Below, piece by piece: positions 63,269 to 64,000 of a stretch of DNA of 64,000 nt (positions are counted from its first letter, which is position 1; every line of letters begins with the position of its first letter). The stretch is taken from contig NZ_LAQT01000028.1 of the NCBI RefSeq assembly GCF_001294205.1, positions 1-64,000 of the forward strand, given 5' to 3'. Source of the stretch: Amantichitinum ursilacus (GTDB lineage: Bacteria > Pseudomonadota > Gammaproteobacteria > Burkholderiales > Chitinibacteraceae). A program made the translations under genes and the position numbers. A model generated the notes under the pieces. It searched no databases. It had not been told where the DNA came from and saw only the letters and a list, made by a program, of their open reading frames with translations.

Positions 63269-64000
63269 ATGCAGCAATATCTCGACCTCGTGCGCCAGAT
63301 CATGGATCAAGGCGCCTGGCAGGAAAACCGCACTGGCATCCGCACGCTGAGCATGCCCGGCGCGATGATGAAATTTGATCTGCAACAGGGCTTTCCAGCC
63401 GTCACCACCAAAAAGCTGGCGTTCAAGTCGGCGGTGGGCGAGCTGTGCGGCTTTATGCGCGGTTATCGGAATGCGGCGCAGTTCCGCGAACTCGGTTGCA
63501 AAGTGTGGGACCAGAACGCCAACGAAAACGCGCAATGGCTGGCTAATCCGTACCGTCTGGAAACCGACGACCTGGGCCCGGTGTATGGCGTGCAGTGGCG
63601 TCATTGGCCCGCGTACAAACTGATCGACCCGACCGAGCCGCAAGGCGCGGCGCAGATTGCCGACGCCCTGGCGCGCGGCTACGCGCAGATTGGCGTGACG
63701 CAAGCTGAGGGCGATACCGGCGAGCGCGTGGTGCTGTACAAGGCGGTGGATCAGCTGCGGCAATGTCTGGACACCATCATGCGCGACCCCGGCAACCGTC
63801 GCATTCTGTTCCACGGCTGGAACTGGGCGCAGATTGAAGAAATGGCGCTGCCGCCGTGCCATCTGCTGTATCAGTTTCTGGTGGACAAAGCGCGTGGCGA
63901 GATCTCGCTGTGCCTGTATATCCGCTCCAACGATGTCGGTCTTGGTACGCCGTTTAACCTGACCGAAGGTGCGGCGCTGCTGCATCTGGTCGGCCGCCTG
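63269..64000 (+). CDS. thyA: Thymidylate synthase (3' end outside window)
   Basis: The first 244 codons of thymidylate synthase, which makes dTMP from dUMP and methylene-tetrahydrofolate. [20 protein letters not shown] is the family N-terminus. [12 protein letters not shown], the catalytic Cys in [11 protein letters not shown] and [16 protein letters not shown] follow. A ~50-residue insert between YGVQWRHW and [10 protein letters not shown] marks the longer form. GGGGAGG lies five bases upstream of the ATG. The frame is open at the window end. Confidence 0.95.
   Translation, partial: MQQYLDLVRQIMDQGAWQENRTGIRTLSMPGAMMKFDLQQGFPAVTTKKLAFKSAVGELCGFMRGYRNAAQFRELGCKVWDQNANENAQWLANPYRLETDDLGPVYGVQWRHWPAYKLIDPTEPQGAAQIADALARGYAQIGVTQAEGDTGERVVLYKAVDQLRQCLDTIMRDPGNRRILFHGWNWAQIEEMALPPCHLLYQFLVDKARGEISLCLYIRSNDVGLGTPFNLTEGAALLHLVGRL

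Overview
This 64 kb window is a GC-rich (about 60% by eye) proteobacterial chromosome segment. The gene content points to a betaproteobacterium: a DUF2863 protein, an FxDxF-type PEP-CTERM protein, an H-NS/Bv3F-like nucleoid protein, and the run cysM - PHP phosphatase - yciO-like - M50 protease - trpS - scpA - scpB. Assignment to an order (Neisseriales or Burkholderiales) is inference only. No rRNA, tRNA or CRISPR array was seen.

Left edge (1-10.1 kb): the 3' part of a giant filamentous-haemagglutinin/CdiA-like two-partner-secretion protein ends in a small variable C-terminal domain, followed 1 bp later by a DUF4279-like candidate immunity gene. The next 1.7 kb is AT-richer and holds decayed cassettes: an ORF interrupted by two stops, a small CxxC protein gene with a broken second copy, and a degraded second copy of the toxin-tail/immunity-start junction.

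Nitrate assimilation (10.1-20.5 kb, minus strand): nasT and nasS regulators, then a leader, then a nitrate/nitrite MFS transporter, nirB, nirD, nitrate reductase and a SUMT-type methyltransferase for sirohaem. The leader has a sigma-54 -24/-12 promoter, an ANTAR-type hairpin starting at about +4, and an intrinsic terminator before the first gene. This is the layout expected for nitrogen-controlled transcription plus NasT antitermination. An HPP-family membrane protein, possibly a nitrite carrier, lies upstream.

20.7-41.7 kb holds housekeeping and envelope genes: periplasmic peroxiredoxin, AI-2E-type permease, DUF2863, RhlE helicase with a repeat tail, MscS channel, FecR-domain protein, cupin, PadR/DUF1700 pair with repeated operator-like sites, hldD, AraC regulator, HAD phosphatase, cysM-PHP-yciO-M50-trpS-GNAT-scpAB, and a PEP-CTERM protein.

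Guanidine operon (42.1-50.8 kb, plus strand): sigma-54 promoter, guanidine-I (ykkC) riboswitch, NitT-type ABC transporter, two DUF1989 subunits (urea-carboxylase-associated proteins, i.e. carboxyguanidine deiminase), a 1195-aa biotin-dependent urea/guanidine carboxylase, then a small cupin. Allophanate hydrolase, needed to finish the pathway, is not adjacent.

Right part (51-64 kb): a secreted GH87-like alpha-1,3-glucanase with a Pro-Thr linker, a small unknown gene, H-NS, DUF427, mutS, an unknown gene, rluB, greB, an orphan sensor histidine kinase, and thyA, which runs off the window.
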